Positions 49,423 through 57,885 of a stretch of 64,000 nt of DNA are shown piece by piece. How positions within the stretch are numbered: the first letter of the stretch is position 1; each line of letters begins with the position of its first letter. The position numbers and the translations under genes are program-made. The stretch is from Amycolatopsis arida (GTDB taxonomy: Bacteria; Actinomycetota; Actinomycetes; Mycobacteriales; Pseudonocardiaceae), in NCBI RefSeq assembly GCF_900115565.1, contig NZ_FOWW01000003.1, positions 434,001 through 498,000 of the forward strand. Reading direction: 5' to 3'. The notes beneath the pieces are model-generated. The model was not told where the DNA came from and searched no databases. It saw nothing but the letters and a program-made list of their open reading frames with translations.

Positions 49423-50079
49423 CTACTGCCGCGGCTTCCAGACCTCGCCCTCGACGAGGTCGTTGAAGCCCAGCCACACCAGGTTCATCAGCCAGGACGC
49501 GAGCACGCCGTCGGTGACCTCGCTGTGGTCCAACCACCAGTCGGCCAGCGACTCGGCGGCGCCGACGAGCGCCGCGGCCAAGCCCTCGCCCGACTTCTCC
49601 ACCTGCGAGGCCAATCCCTTTCGACTGCCGGCGGAGACGACCAGCGCGGCGACCAGCTCGATGGCCCTGCCGCGCATCGCGGTGATCTCCTCGGCGAACG
49701 AGCCGCCGACGACGAGCGCCTGCCGGTGCAGCACCGTCCACGACTCGCGGTAGTCGGCGACGAACCGGTAGAACGAGCGCAGGCCGTGCCAGAGCTGCAT
49801 GTCCGGCGGCACGTCCGGCTGCACGCCGGCCTGCACCGCCTCCAGCAGGCGGGTGGCCTCGCGGCGGATGCAGTGCGCGAACAGGTCTTCCTTGGACCCC
49901 AGATACGTGTAGATCATCGGCTTGGACACCCCGGCGACCTCGGAGATCTCGTCCATCGACGCCGAGTGGTAGCCGTAGCGCGAGAACACCTGGACCGCCG
50001 CGTCCAGAATCTGCCGTTCGCGCACCGCTCGCGGTAGGCGCTTGGCCCGTTCGGGCGCGCGCTGCACTTCCTCCGACAC
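49423..50079 (-). CDS. TetR-family regulator of the lipid cluster
   Basis: 218 residues from GTG 50079. The N-terminal HTH is ILDAAVQVFSRYGYHSASMDEISEVAGVSKPMIYTYLGSKEDLFAHCIRRE. The C-terminal ligand domain is helical, with several Trp residues. It is divergent from the first SCP2 gene and convergent with htdX. The shared operator-like sequences at 47120 and 50165 suggest it controls itself, the SCP2 pair, fabG4-htdX and the thiolase, perhaps in response to an acyl-CoA. The ligand is inferred. Confidence 0.93.
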   Translation of the reverse strand: MSEEVQRAPERAKRLPRAVRERQILDAAVQVFSRYGYHSASMDEISEVAGVSKPMIYTYLGSKEDLFAHCIRREATRLLEAVQAGVQPDVPPDMQLWHGLRSFYRFVADYRESWTVLHRQALVVGGSFAEEITAMRGRAIELVAALVVSAGSRKGLASQVEKSGEGLAAALVGAAESLADWWLDHSEVTDGVLASWLMNLVWLGFNDLVEGEVWKPRQ

Positions 50080-50164
50080 GCATACCTCCTGTTCTCTTGA
50101 ACGCTACAGGTTCGTTGCCGAGGGGTGGGATTTCGGCACGCTTGCCGGGCCTTCTACTCGCACG

Positions 50165-50186
50165 TAACCTTACGCGCGAGTAGGGA
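50165..50186. promoter_or_regulatory. Second TetR operator-like site (TetR/SCP2 divergent promoter)
   Basis: TAACCTTACGCGCGAGTAGGGA matches the 47120-47141 operator at 18 of 22 positions, keeping TAACCT and CGCGAGTAGG. It lies 14 bases before the SCP2 ATG. A further CTACTCGC at 50155 pairs with GCGAGTAG as a wider dyad. Confidence 0.65.
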
Positions 50187-50199
50187 GAGAGGGTCGCCC

Positions 50200-50637
50200 A
50201 TGACCGAGCAGGCCGGCACCGGCACGACCGATCTCGTCGCTCGACTCGATGTCCTCGCCAGGGAGCCGGATACCCCGGCGGAGTCCCGGACCCGGCTGCT
50301 GGACGCGTTGTTCGACCGGATGGCGGCGCGGCTGCGGCCCGGCCGGGCGGCGGCCGTGGACGCGGCGGTGTGCTGGCGATTTCCCGGCGGCACCGGGGAC
50401 GGCGGCTTCGACCGGTACGAGATGGTCATCCGCGACGGCCGGTGCACGGTCGGCAGGGACCTCCGCGAGCCGCGGCGCCGGGTCACCGTCACGCTCGACC
50501 CCGGCGACCTCGGCGCGCTGCTCACCGGCGGGGCCACCCCGGTCGTCCTGTTCGTGACCGGGCGGATCAGGGTGCGCGGGGACCTGGCGTTCGCCGCCGG
50601 GCTGCTCGGCTTCTTCGACCTTCCCGAGAAGGGCTGA
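50200..50637 (+). CDS. SCP2 sterol-binding domain protein 1
   Basis: 145 residues from ATG 50200. A single SCP2/ThlB-like domain: MAARLRPGRAAAVDAAVCWRFPGGTGDGGFDRYEMVIRDGRCTVG, VTVTLDPGDLGALLTGG and FVTGRIRVRGDLAFAAGLLGFF. These proteins bind lipids or acyl-CoAs in a hydrophobic tunnel. The second SCP2 gene follows two bases later. Placement beside TetR, HtdX and FabG4 indicates a lipid or sterol-like substrate. Confidence 0.9.
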   Translation: MTEQAGTGTTDLVARLDVLAREPDTPAESRTRLLDALFDRMAARLRPGRAAAVDAAVCWRFPGGTGDGGFDRYEMVIRDGRCTVGRDLREPRRRVTVTLDPGDLGALLTGGATPVVLFVTGRIRVRGDLAFAAGLLGFFDLPEKG

Positions 50638-50639
50638 GC

Positions 50640-51275
50640 GTGCCCGCGGCGGGAAGGGGCGCGCGGCGCCGACTGCGGGTGGTACGGCCGCCGGCCCAAC
50701 CCGAGCCCGTTCGGCCCGCGCCAGAGGAGGAGCACCCGGTCAACGCGTTCGCCCGGCGGATCGACGTGGCGGCGCTGACCCCGGCGCAGTTCGTCCAGCT
50801 CCTGGAGACGCTGCGCATGCTGGGCACGGCGGGGGCGGGGGTGGAGATCGGCGCGCTGTCCACGGAGGTGCTGGTCGACATCGTGCGGCGGGCGCCGAAG
50901 GAGCACATCCGGGCGCTGGCCGAGCATCCGGAGCTGCGCGCGGTGTTCCTCGACGAGGTGTTCCGCCGGATGACGGAGCTGTTCGTGCCCGAGCGGGCGC
51001 GGCACGTCGACCTGGTGGTGGCGTGGCGGTTCCCGGTCGGGGACGGGGACGAGTACGAGCGGTTCCAAACGGTGATCGAGGAAGGCACGTGCGTGTCCGG
51101 CGCGGAGCTGGGCTGCACGCCGGACACGACCGTCACCGTCGCGGCGGACGACTTCATCCGGATGGCCACCGGCTGCGTGCCGGTCGCGGCGATGTTCGTG
51201 ACCGGGAAGGTGAAGGTCAAGGGCGAGTACGCGCCGGTGGTACGGCTGATCGGCTACTTCGACCTACCCGGCTGA
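50640..51275 (+). CDS. SCP2 sterol-binding domain protein 2
   Basis: 211 residues from GTG 50640, two bases after the first SCP2 stop. The N-terminal ~35 residues are Arg/Pro-rich. A helical segment follows (PAQFVQLLETLRMLGTAGAGVEIGALS...EHPELRAVFLDEVFRRM), then an SCP2 domain (HVDLVVAWRFPVGDGDEYERFQTVIEEGTC, VTVAADDFIRMATG, FVTGKVKVKGEYAPVVRLIGYF). It aligns with its neighbour in the C-terminal ~100 residues, so the pair arose by duplication. It may form a heteromer with protein 1. Confidence 0.88.
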   Translation: MPAAGRGARRRLRVVRPPAQPEPVRPAPEEEHPVNAFARRIDVAALTPAQFVQLLETLRMLGTAGAGVEIGALSTEVLVDIVRRAPKEHIRALAEHPELRAVFLDEVFRRMTELFVPERARHVDLVVAWRFPVGDGDEYERFQTVIEEGTCVSGAELGCTPDTTVTVAADDFIRMATGCVPVAAMFVTGKVKVKGEYAPVVRLIGYFDLPG

Positions 51276-51295
51276 AGCGCCGGGACCGCCCGGGC

Positions 51296-51784
51296 TCAGT
51301 GCGGGTCGATGACCGGCCGGGACGCCGGCCGCGGCTCGCGGTCGGTGTTGACGACCTCGCTGTCCACCACGATGACGCCGGGGTGAGTGCCGGGATGAGT
51401 GCCGGGGTGCGCGCCCGGCTGGGTCAGCGGCGCGCGGCGGGCCAGCCGGCGCAGCCAGGCCCGGCGGATCACGGCCCGGGTGGGCGGCAGCAGGAGGAGC
51501 AGGCCGGCGACGTCGCTGACGAAGCCGGGCAGCAGGATCAGCACACCACCGAAGGCGACCAGCATGCCGTCGGTGAGCTCGGCGTGCGCGGGCCGCCCCG
51601 CGCCGGCGGCGGCGAGGAACGCGCGGGCCGCCTTGCCGCCCTCGCGGCGGGCCAGCCACGAGCCGACGAACGCGCCGGCGAGCAGCAGGCCGATGGTCGC
51701 CAGCACGCCGACGGCCGAGCCGACGGCCCACACGGCGGCCACCTCGGCGACGACGTAGAGCAGCGACACGACAGCCATGTCCAT
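51296..51784 (-). CDS. FxsA family membrane protein
   Basis: 162 residues; a second Met three codons in is an alternative. There are three hydrophobic helices (VVSLLYVVAEVAAVWAVGSAVGVLATIGLLLAGAFVGSWL; GMLVAFGGVLILLPGFVSDVAGLLLLLPPTR) with the family's LPGFVSDVAGLLLLLPPTR block. The tail contains three HPGT repeats. FxsA relieves phage exclusion in E. coli; its general role is unknown. One base separates it from the upstream TetR stop, so they form one operon. Confidence 0.93.
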   Translation of the reverse strand: MDMAVVSLLYVVAEVAAVWAVGSAVGVLATIGLLLAGAFVGSWLARREGGKAARAFLAAAGAGRPAHAELTDGMLVAFGGVLILLPGFVSDVAGLLLLLPPTRAVIRRAWLRRLARRAPLTQPGAHPGTHPGTHPGVIVVDSEVVNTDREPRPASRPVIDPH

Positions 51785-51785
51785 G

Positions 51786-52451
51786 TCAACGCCGCGGCGG
51801 GCCGGATCGTTCCACGGGCGGCCGCCGGCCGATCAGCTGCTCGGCCGCGGCGGAGACGCGCGACCGCAACCCCTCGGCGTCCGGCAGGCCGACGGCCCGG
51901 GCCAGGTGGTCGCCGAACAGCAGCCAGCCCAGCACCAGCGCCCCGGTGACCGCCGCCGCCTCGCGGTGCCCTTCGGCCGGCTCGCCGCCCGCGAGCAGGT
52001 CGAGGAACATCGCCGCGGCCGGGAAGCCGGTGGGTTCGCCGAGCTCACCGGGGTGGCCGGGTCCGTGGGGCTCGGCGGGCTCGCCGGACTCGCCGGGCGC
52101 GTCGGGGCGGCCGAAGAGATCCGGCGTGTCGAGCACGGTTCTGGCCAGCGCCCGCCAGTAGTACGGGTACTGGTCGAGCAGCCGCAGGGCCGCGGGCACC
52201 CCGAGCTCCGGCAGTGTCGCCGCGGCCTCGCCGATCGCTCGCGACCGCCTGCGCAGCACCGTCCGCAACAGCTCGTCCTTGGTGCCGAAGTGCCGGTGCA
52301 CCAGGGCGTGGTTGATCTCGGCTCGTTGGGCGATGTCGCGGATGGAGACCGCCGCCGGGCCCCGCTCGGCCAGCAACTCCACGGTCGCCCGCTCCACCGC
52401 GGACATGACCTCGTCCCGCCCCCGAGGGCGGGTGTCCTGGAAACTGCTCAT
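51786..52451 (-). CDS. TetR-family transcriptional regulator
   Basis: 221 residues from ATG 52451. The HTH is AVERATVELLAERGPAAVSIRDIAQRAEINHALVHRHFGTKDELLRTVL. The ligand domain contains an unusual Gly/Glu/Pro-rich insert (residues about 115-140, GESGEPAEPHGPGHPGELGEP). It is divergent from a secreted protein gene across a large 40-bp dyad, its probable operator, and co-transcribed with fxsA. Confidence 0.94.
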   Translation of the reverse strand: MSSFQDTRPRGRDEVMSAVERATVELLAERGPAAVSIRDIAQRAEINHALVHRHFGTKDELLRTVLRRRSRAIGEAAATLPELGVPAALRLLDQYPYYWRALARTVLDTPDLFGRPDAPGESGEPAEPHGPGHPGELGEPTGFPAAAMFLDLLAGGEPAEGHREAAAVTGALVLGWLLFGDHLARAVGLPDAEGLRSRVSAAAEQLIGRRPPVERSGPPRR

Positions 52452-52459
52452 TGACAGCA

Positions 52460-52499
52460 GTGTAGACAGTTGGTTACCTGTGTGACCAACTGTCTACAC
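52460..52499. promoter_or_regulatory. 40-bp dyad operator between TetR and secreted protein genes
   Basis: GTGTAGACAGTTGGT (52460-52474) and ACCAACTGTCTACAC (52485-52499) form perfect 15-bp arms with a 10-bp spacer. It lies between the divergent starts at 52451 and 52521, so TetR binding would control both directions. Confidence 0.8.
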
Positions 52500-52520
52500 C
52501 GCGGCGGAGAGGAGTCGACG

Positions 52521-54008
52521 ATGGCGTCGACGAGGTCGCTCCTGGTGCTGGCGGTCGTGGGCGCCATGGTGCTGGGCGGCGCCCCGGCCGCGTCCGCGTC
52601 GCTCGTCGTGCCGATTCCGCCGGGGCCGGGCGACCCGCTCGTGCCCGCGTTCGTGGGCGCGCCGGCCACGGCACGGCCCTACCCCGGCTTTCCCGTGCCG
52701 CGGCACCCGTTCATGGCGCCCAACGGCAGCAGCAACATGCACAACGACGCCTATGCCACCGATGCCTACGAAACACCGGGCCCGCTGGGTCGCGACCCTC
52801 GGGTCACCTCGGCCACCTACGGCATCCAGGAGTGCGCGACTCAGACGTTCGACGCGGCCGGCCGGATCGTCGCGCTGTGCGGGGGCCTGCTCGACCGGCA
52901 GCTCAAGCTCATCGAGCGGCGGACGTTGCGCGTGCTCGCGACCTACGACCTGCCGCCGCCCCGGCCGCGGCCAGGGCAGTCCCCGCTGACCGATGTCTGC
53001 GGTGGCGCCTACTTCTACCTGGACGATGCCGACCGTGCGGTGGTGGCCACCACGAACGGGCAGGTCAGGGTCATCGCGCAGACGTCGGCACCGGGGTTCG
53101 CCGAGCAGCGCCGCCACGACCTGGCCGAGCACCTCCCCGCCGACGACTGCCTGATCGCGTTGAACCCCGACTGGTCGGGCCGGATCTGGTTCGTCACCGG
53201 CGGCGGTGGCGTCGGCACCATCGCCCCGGACACCGGAATCGCGCGGGTGCACCGGCTGCCCGGCGAGCGCATCGCCAACTCGTTCGCCGTCGACGAGACC
53301 GGCGGGGTGTTCGTCGTGTCCGACCACGCGCTGTACCGCTTCGACGCGGGAGCGGACGGCGCGCCGGTGGTCAGCTGGCGGCGGCCGTACGACCGGGGCA
53401 GCCGGGTCAAGCCGGGGCAGCTCTCGCAGGGGTCGGGCACCACGCCAACCCTCATCGGCGCGGATCTGGTGGCGATCACCGACAACGCCGAGCCACGGAT
53501 GAACGTGCTCGTCTACCCCCGCGGCCGCGCCGACGGTGGACGGCCGGCCAGCTGCCGTACACCCGTGCTGCCCCCAGGGTCCAGCGCCACCGAGAACAGC
53601 ATGGTGGCGGTGGGCCGCTCGGTGATCGTGGAGAACAACTACGGCTACACCGGCCCGGCCTCGACGTTGCTCGGCAACACCACCGCGCCGGGCATCGAGA
53701 AGGTGGACATCCATGGCGACGGTTGCTCGTCGGCGTGGCGCAGCGAGGAGGTGGCGCCGACGTCGGTGCCGAAGGCCTCGCTGGCCTCCGGGCTGCTCTA
53801 CGTCTACACCAAGCCGGCGAACCGCGTGGGCATCGCGGCCTGGTACTTCACGGCGATCGACCTGCGCACCGGCCGCACCGTCTACCAGCGGCTCACCGGC
53901 ACGGGCGTCCAGTGGAACAACCACTACGCGGCGATCTACCTGGGGCCGGACAACGCGGCCTACCTCGCGACGATCGCGGGCATGGTCCGCATCGCCGACA
54001 GCGAGTGA
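52521..54008 (+). CDS. Secreted beta-propeller-like protein, function unknown
   Basis: 495 residues from ATG 52521 with GGAGAGGAG upstream. A signal peptide is cleaved near SASA (about residue 33: LLVLAVVGAMVLGGAPAASAS). The mature part has repeating strand units of the type FVTGGGGVGTIAPDTGIARVHRLPGE, IANSFAVDETGGVFVVSDHALYRFD and AAIYLGPDNAAYLATIAGMVRI, typical of WD40/YVTN/SGL-like propellers. Four or more Cys may form disulfides. No catalytic motif is recognised. Expression is probably controlled by the divergent TetR. Confidence 0.85.
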   Translation: MASTRSLLVLAVVGAMVLGGAPAASASLVVPIPPGPGDPLVPAFVGAPATARPYPGFPVPRHPFMAPNGSSNMHNDAYATDAYETPGPLGRDPRVTSATYGIQECATQTFDAAGRIVALCGGLLDRQLKLIERRTLRVLATYDLPPPRPRPGQSPLTDVCGGAYFYLDDADRAVVATTNGQVRVIAQTSAPGFAEQRRHDLAEHLPADDCLIALNPDWSGRIWFVTGGGGVGTIAPDTGIARVHRLPGERIANSFAVDETGGVFVVSDHALYRFDAGADGAPVVSWRRPYDRGSRVKPGQLSQGSGTTPTLIGADLVAITDNAEPRMNVLVYPRGRADGGRPASCRTPVLPPGSSATENSMVAVGRSVIVENNYGYTGPASTLLGNTTAPGIEKVDIHGDGCSSAWRSEEVAPTSVPKASLASGLLYVYTKPANRVGIAAWYFTAIDLRTGRTVYQRLTGTGVQWNNHYAAIYLGPDNAAYLATIAGMVRIADSE

Positions 54009-54120
54009 GCACGGGACGGCCTGCCGATCCTCGGCCGGCCACCGCAGGGATCAGCCCCGCGGCGCGGCCAGGCACAGCTCCGCCTCGCGTGGCGAGCACG
54101 GCATCAACTCACCCGCGCTC

Positions 54121-54205
54121 CCTCCACCCCGATCCGAAGCCGTGACACCCGGCCGGGGGTGCCGGGTCAAGGCATCGTTCGCCCTGACCCGGCAACCGCG
54201 ACCGG
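54121..54205. repeat. Dispersed element I, copy C; likely terminator of the bkd operon
   Basis: A diverged relative of 7785-7906, sharing the CACCCCGATCCGAAGCCG block and the hairpin. Arms are 54149-54173 and 54181-54205, loop ATCGTTC. The stem base that is T-A in copy A (GTGTCA/TGACAC) is G-C here (GGGTCA/TGACCC), a compensatory change. It ends directly at the E2 stop codon, in a 197-base convergent gap holding no gene. Confidence 0.75.
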
Positions 54206-55609
54206 TCAGAAGGTGAACGCCACCGACGGGTCGGCGAGCAGCGCGCCGACGTCGGCGAGGAACTGCGAGCCCTGCTGGCCGTCAACGACCCGGTGGTCGA
54301 AGCTCAGCGCCAGCTGCAGCACCTTGCGCACCGTGATCTCGCCGTCCACCACCCACGGGGTGTCCCGGATCGCGCCGAACGCCAGGATCGCCGTCTCACC
54401 CGGGTTGATGATCGGCGTCCCGGTGTCCACCCCGAACACGCCGACGTTGGTGATCGTGATCGTGCCGTTGACCATGTCGCCCGGCGGAGTCTTCCCCTCA
54501 CGCGCGGTGGTGGTGAGCTCGTCCAGCGCGCGGGCCAGCTCGACCAGCGACATCGAGTCCGCGTCGCGGATCTTCGGCACGATCAGCCCACGCGGTGTGG
54601 CCGCGGCGATGCCGAGGTGCACGTAGTCCTTGTAGACGATCTCGCCCGTGTCCTCGTCCCACTCGGCGTTGACGTCCGGCGTCCGCTTCACCGCCAGGCA
54701 CACCGCCTTGGCCGCGAACGCCAGCGGGGTGAGCCGCACCCCGGCGAAGGCCGGGCTCCGCTTGAGCCGCTCCCGCATCTCCATCATCGGCGTGACGTCG
54801 ACGGTGAGGAACTCGGTGACGTGCGGTGCGCTGAACGCGCTCTGCACCATCGCCGTCGCGGTCGCCTTCCGCACGCCCTTGACCGGCACCCGGCGCTCCC
54901 GGGCGGCCGGGTCGAGGACCGGCTCGGCGACCGGCTCCGCGGCGGCCGGCTCGGGGGCCGCGCCCTCGGCCGCCCGCTGGACGTCCTCCCGGGTGATCAC
55001 GCCGTCCACCCGCTGGGCCAGGTCCCGCAGGTCGACCCCGAGCTCCTTGGCGAGCTTGCGCACCGGCGGCTTGGCCAGCGGCACGTACCCGCCCGCCGGG
55101 GCCGTCCCGTTCGTCGCGGGCGCCGGAGCCGCCGGCGCCGGCGGTTCCGGCGCCTTGGGCGGCGCGTTGACCGCCCCCGACGGCCCGTCCGAGGCGGTGG
55201 CGGCGGCCGGCTTGCGCGGCCGGCGCTTCGCCGCCGCCTTCTTGGAGCCGTAGCCGACCAGCGGCTTCATCTCCTCCTCGGCTGGCGCCTCTGCCGTTTC
55301 CGAAGTGGACGGAGCGGCCGGCGCCGAGCCGTTCGCCCCGCCGGCGGCCGGCGCCTTCCCCCGCGGGTCGATGTCGAGGGTCAGCAGCGGCGCGCCGACC
55401 TCGACCGTCTGTCCCGGCTCCGCGTGCAGCTCGGTGACCACCCCGGACCACGGGATCGGCAGCTCGACGGCCGCCTTCGCGGTCTCGACCTCGACCACGA
55501 TCTGGTTGACCTGCACCTCGTCGCCCGGCTGCACGTGCCAGTTGAGGATCTCGGCCTCGGTCAGCCCCTCCGCGGTGTCGGCGAGGGGAAACTGCTTGTA
55601 GTCAGGCAT
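54206..55609 (-). CDS. bkdC: Branched-chain 2-oxoacid dehydrogenase E2 (dihydrolipoamide acyltransferase)
   Basis: 467 residues. The lipoyl domain (1-80) has Lys45 in VVEVETAKAAVELP. An Ala/Pro-rich linker, the E3-binding domain (KPPVRKLAKELGVDLRDLAQRVDGVITREDVQ, near residue 190), a second linker and the catalytic domain follow, with SFDHRVVDGQQG carrying the active His/Asp. It transfers acyl groups from E1 to CoA in the BCKDH (or pyruvate) complex. Gene order E1a-E1b-E2 is typical. E3 is not encoded here. Confidence 0.95.
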   Translation of the reverse strand: MPDYKQFPLADTAEGLTEAEILNWHVQPGDEVQVNQIVVEVETAKAAVELPIPWSGVVTELHAEPGQTVEVGAPLLTLDIDPRGKAPAAGGANGSAPAAPSTSETAEAPAEEEMKPLVGYGSKKAAAKRRPRKPAAATASDGPSGAVNAPPKAPEPPAPAAPAPATNGTAPAGGYVPLAKPPVRKLAKELGVDLRDLAQRVDGVITREDVQRAAEGAAPEPAAAEPVAEPVLDPAARERRVPVKGVRKATATAMVQSAFSAPHVTEFLTVDVTPMMEMRERLKRSPAFAGVRLTPLAFAAKAVCLAVKRTPDVNAEWDEDTGEIVYKDYVHLGIAAATPRGLIVPKIRDADSMSLVELARALDELTTTAREGKTPPGDMVNGTITITNVGVFGVDTGTPIINPGETAILAFGAIRDTPWVVDGEITVRKVLQLALSFDHRVVDGQQGSQFLADVGALLADPSVAFTF

Positions 55610-55618
55610 CGGTCCCCC

Positions 55619-56656
55619 TCACCAGTCCAGCGCGCGGTCGACGGCGTGCAGGATCCGGTCGAGGTCCGGCAGGTAGTGCTCCTCGAGCTTGCTCGGCGGG
55701 TACGGGGTGTCGAACCCGGTCACCCGCAGCACCGGCGCCTCCAGCGAGTAGAAGCACTCCTGCTGCACCCGCGCGGCGATCTCCGAGGTGATCGAGGACT
55801 CCGCGGGGGCCTCGCTCACCGCGATCAGCCGGCCGGTGCGCCGCACCGACTCGAACACCGGATCCAGGTCCAGTGGGGAGAGCGTGCGCAGGTCGATCAC
55901 GTCGAGCTCGATGCCCTCCTCGGCCGCCGCGGTCGCGGCGTCGAGGCACACCTTCATCGAGGGGCCGTACGCCACCACCGTGGCCCGCGCGCCCCGCGCC
56001 TGCCGTACCACCCTGGACGCGAACAGCGGGTCGGGCGCGGCGGCGGTGTCCACCGGCGCCTTCACCGCGCCCGAGTGGTAGAGCCGCTTCGGCTCGAAGA
56101 ACAGCACCGGGTCGTCGCACCGGATGGCCTGCTGGATCATCCAGTACGCGTCGGCGGGGTTCGAGCAGGACACCACCTTGAGCCCGCCGATGTGCGCGAA
56201 CAGCGACTCCGGCGACTCGGAGTGGTGCTCCACCGCGCCGATCCCGCCGCCGAACGGCACCCGCACGACGACCGGCACCTTCACGCCGCCCTGCGTCCGG
56301 TAGTGCAGCTTGGCGAGCTGGCTGGAGATCTGGTCGAACCCGGGGAAGATGAACCCCTCGAACTGGATCTCGCACACCGGGCGGAACCCGCGCACGGCCA
56401 AACCCACGGCGGTGCCGATGATGCCGGACTCGGCCAGCGGGGTGTCCAGCACGCGCTGCTCGCCGAAGTCCTTCTGCAGGCCGTCGGTGATCCGGAAGAC
56501 GCCGCCGAGCTTGCCGACGTCCTCGCCCATCACGATGACCTTGTCGTCGGCCTCCATCGCCGCCCGCAGGCCGAGGTTGAGGGCCTTGCCGATGGTCAGG
56601 GTCTGCACGCTCGAGGTCGCGCTGTCCGCGACCGCCTTCGTCGGTGCCGCCATCAT
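55619..56656 (-). CDS. bkdB: 2-oxoacid dehydrogenase E1 beta subunit
   Basis: 345 residues. It shows the transketolase pyrimidine-binding pattern: VIVMGEDVGKLGGVFRITDGL, ESGIIGTAVGLAVRGFRPVCEIQFEGFIFPGFDQI, VPFGGGIGAVEHHSESPES. The C-terminal transketolase_C block is IDLRTLSPLDLDPVFESVRRTGRLIAVSEAP. With the alpha subunit it forms the thiamine-diphosphate E1 that decarboxylates 2-oxoacids. It overlaps the alpha gene by ATGA and precedes E2 by 9 bases. Confidence 0.96.
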   Translation of the reverse strand: MMAAPTKAVADSATSSVQTLTIGKALNLGLRAAMEADDKVIVMGEDVGKLGGVFRITDGLQKDFGEQRVLDTPLAESGIIGTAVGLAVRGFRPVCEIQFEGFIFPGFDQISSQLAKLHYRTQGGVKVPVVVRVPFGGGIGAVEHHSESPESLFAHIGGLKVVSCSNPADAYWMIQQAIRCDDPVLFFEPKRLYHSGAVKAPVDTAAAPDPLFASRVVRQARGARATVVAYGPSMKVCLDAATAAAEEGIELDVIDLRTLSPLDLDPVFESVRRTGRLIAVSEAPAESSITSEIAARVQQECFYSLEAPVLRVTGFDTPYPPSKLEEHYLPDLDRILHAVDRALDW

Positions 56657-57885
56657 CGCTCACCCGCCTCTACGAAACCGCCGAGGTAGGCCAGGTACTC
56701 CTCGCGCTGCGCGTCGAGCACCGGCGAGGGCTCGGCGTAGACGTTGGAGAAGATCCGCTCGGGCGGTGGATCGGGCATGTTGAAGCAGAAGTCCCGCAGC
56801 TCGGCGGCGAACGCGTCGGCGTCGGCCTGCACCTGGTCGAAGAAGTCCTGCTCGATGCCGTGCCGCCGGGTCAGGTGCGCCCGCACCCGCTCGATCGGGT
56901 CCTTGAGCTTCCACTCCTCCAGCTCGTCGGAGAGCCGGTAGCGGGTGGGGTCGTCGGTGGTGGTGTGCGCGTCCATCCGGTAGGTGAACGCCTCGATCAG
57001 CACCGGGCCGTTGCCGTGCCGGCACTCCTCCAGCGCCCACCGGGTGACCGCGAGGCAGCCGAGGACGTCGTTGCCGTCCACCCGGATGCCGGGGAAGCCG
57101 TAGCCGCGGGCCCGCTGGTACAGCGGCAGGCGCGACTGGCGCTCGGTCGGCTCGGAGATCGCCCACTGGTTGTTCTGGCAGAAGAACACCACCGGCGCGT
57201 CGTACACCGCCGCCCACACGAAGCCCTCGTGCACGTCGCCCTGGCTGGTGGCGCCGTCGCCGAAGTAGACGATCGTGGCCTCGTCGGTGCTCGAAGGCCG
57301 GCCGTCACCGTCGGTGTTTCCTACCTTGCCCTCGAACTTCTGCCCCATGGCGTAGCCGGTGGCGTTGAGGACCTGGTTGCCGATGACGATCGTGTACGGG
57401 TGGAAGCCGTGGCGCTGGAAGTCCCAGCCGCTCTGGTCGGTGCACCGGAAGATGCCGAGCAGCTCCTTGAAGTCGACGCCGCGGGTGAAGGCGACGCCGT
57501 GCTCGCGGTAGCTGGGGAAGGCCATGTCCCCGGGCTTCAGCGCCCTGCCGGAGCCGATCTGGGCGGCCTCCTGGCCGAGCAGCGGGACCCAGATGCCGAG
57601 CTGGCCCTGCCGCTGCATGTGGTTGGCCTCCCGATCACCGCGGCGCACCAGCACCATGTCGCGGTAGAGGCCGCACAGGACGTCGATGTCGACGTCGGCC
57701 ACGTACGGGTCGAACTGCTCCGAGGGCACTCGCTCGCCCTCGGGGGTGAGCAGCTGGGTGAGTTCGGGACCACCTTCGGTCGTTGCTCGCAAACCCGCTT
57801 TCACCTGTTCCGGAGTCGGTTCCGCCGCGGTGGCGGCTGGTCCGGCGCCAGGCTCCGGGCGCGTCCACTGTTCGGGGGACGACAT
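56653..57885 (-). CDS. bkdA: 2-oxoacid dehydrogenase E1 alpha subunit
   Basis: 410 residues from ATG 57885, with GAGGAGA nine bases upstream. The TPP motif begins GDGATSQGDVHEGFVWAAVYDAPV and ends at QNN. RYRLSDELEEW near the phosphorylation-loop region and the N-terminal GLYRDMVLVRRGDREANHMQRQG are typical of BCKDH-type E1a. It decarboxylates branched-chain or related 2-oxoacids from Val/Leu/Ile, which also provides primers for branched fatty acids. The 366-base region 57886-58251 upstream is gene-free and must hold divergent promoters; no regulator gene is adjacent. Confidence 0.95.
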   Translation of the reverse strand: MSSPEQWTRPEPGAGPAATAAEPTPEQVKAGLRATTEGGPELTQLLTPEGERVPSEQFDPYVADVDIDVLCGLYRDMVLVRRGDREANHMQRQGQLGIWVPLLGQEAAQIGSGRALKPGDMAFPSYREHGVAFTRGVDFKELLGIFRCTDQSGWDFQRHGFHPYTIVIGNQVLNATGYAMGQKFEGKVGNTDGDGRPSSTDEATIVYFGDGATSQGDVHEGFVWAAVYDAPVVFFCQNNQWAISEPTERQSRLPLYQRARGYGFPGIRVDGNDVLGCLAVTRWALEECRHGNGPVLIEAFTYRMDAHTTTDDPTRYRLSDELEEWKLKDPIERVRAHLTRRHGIEQDFFDQVQADADAFAAELRDFCFNMPDPPPERIFSNVYAEPSPVLDAQREEYLAYLGGFVEAGER

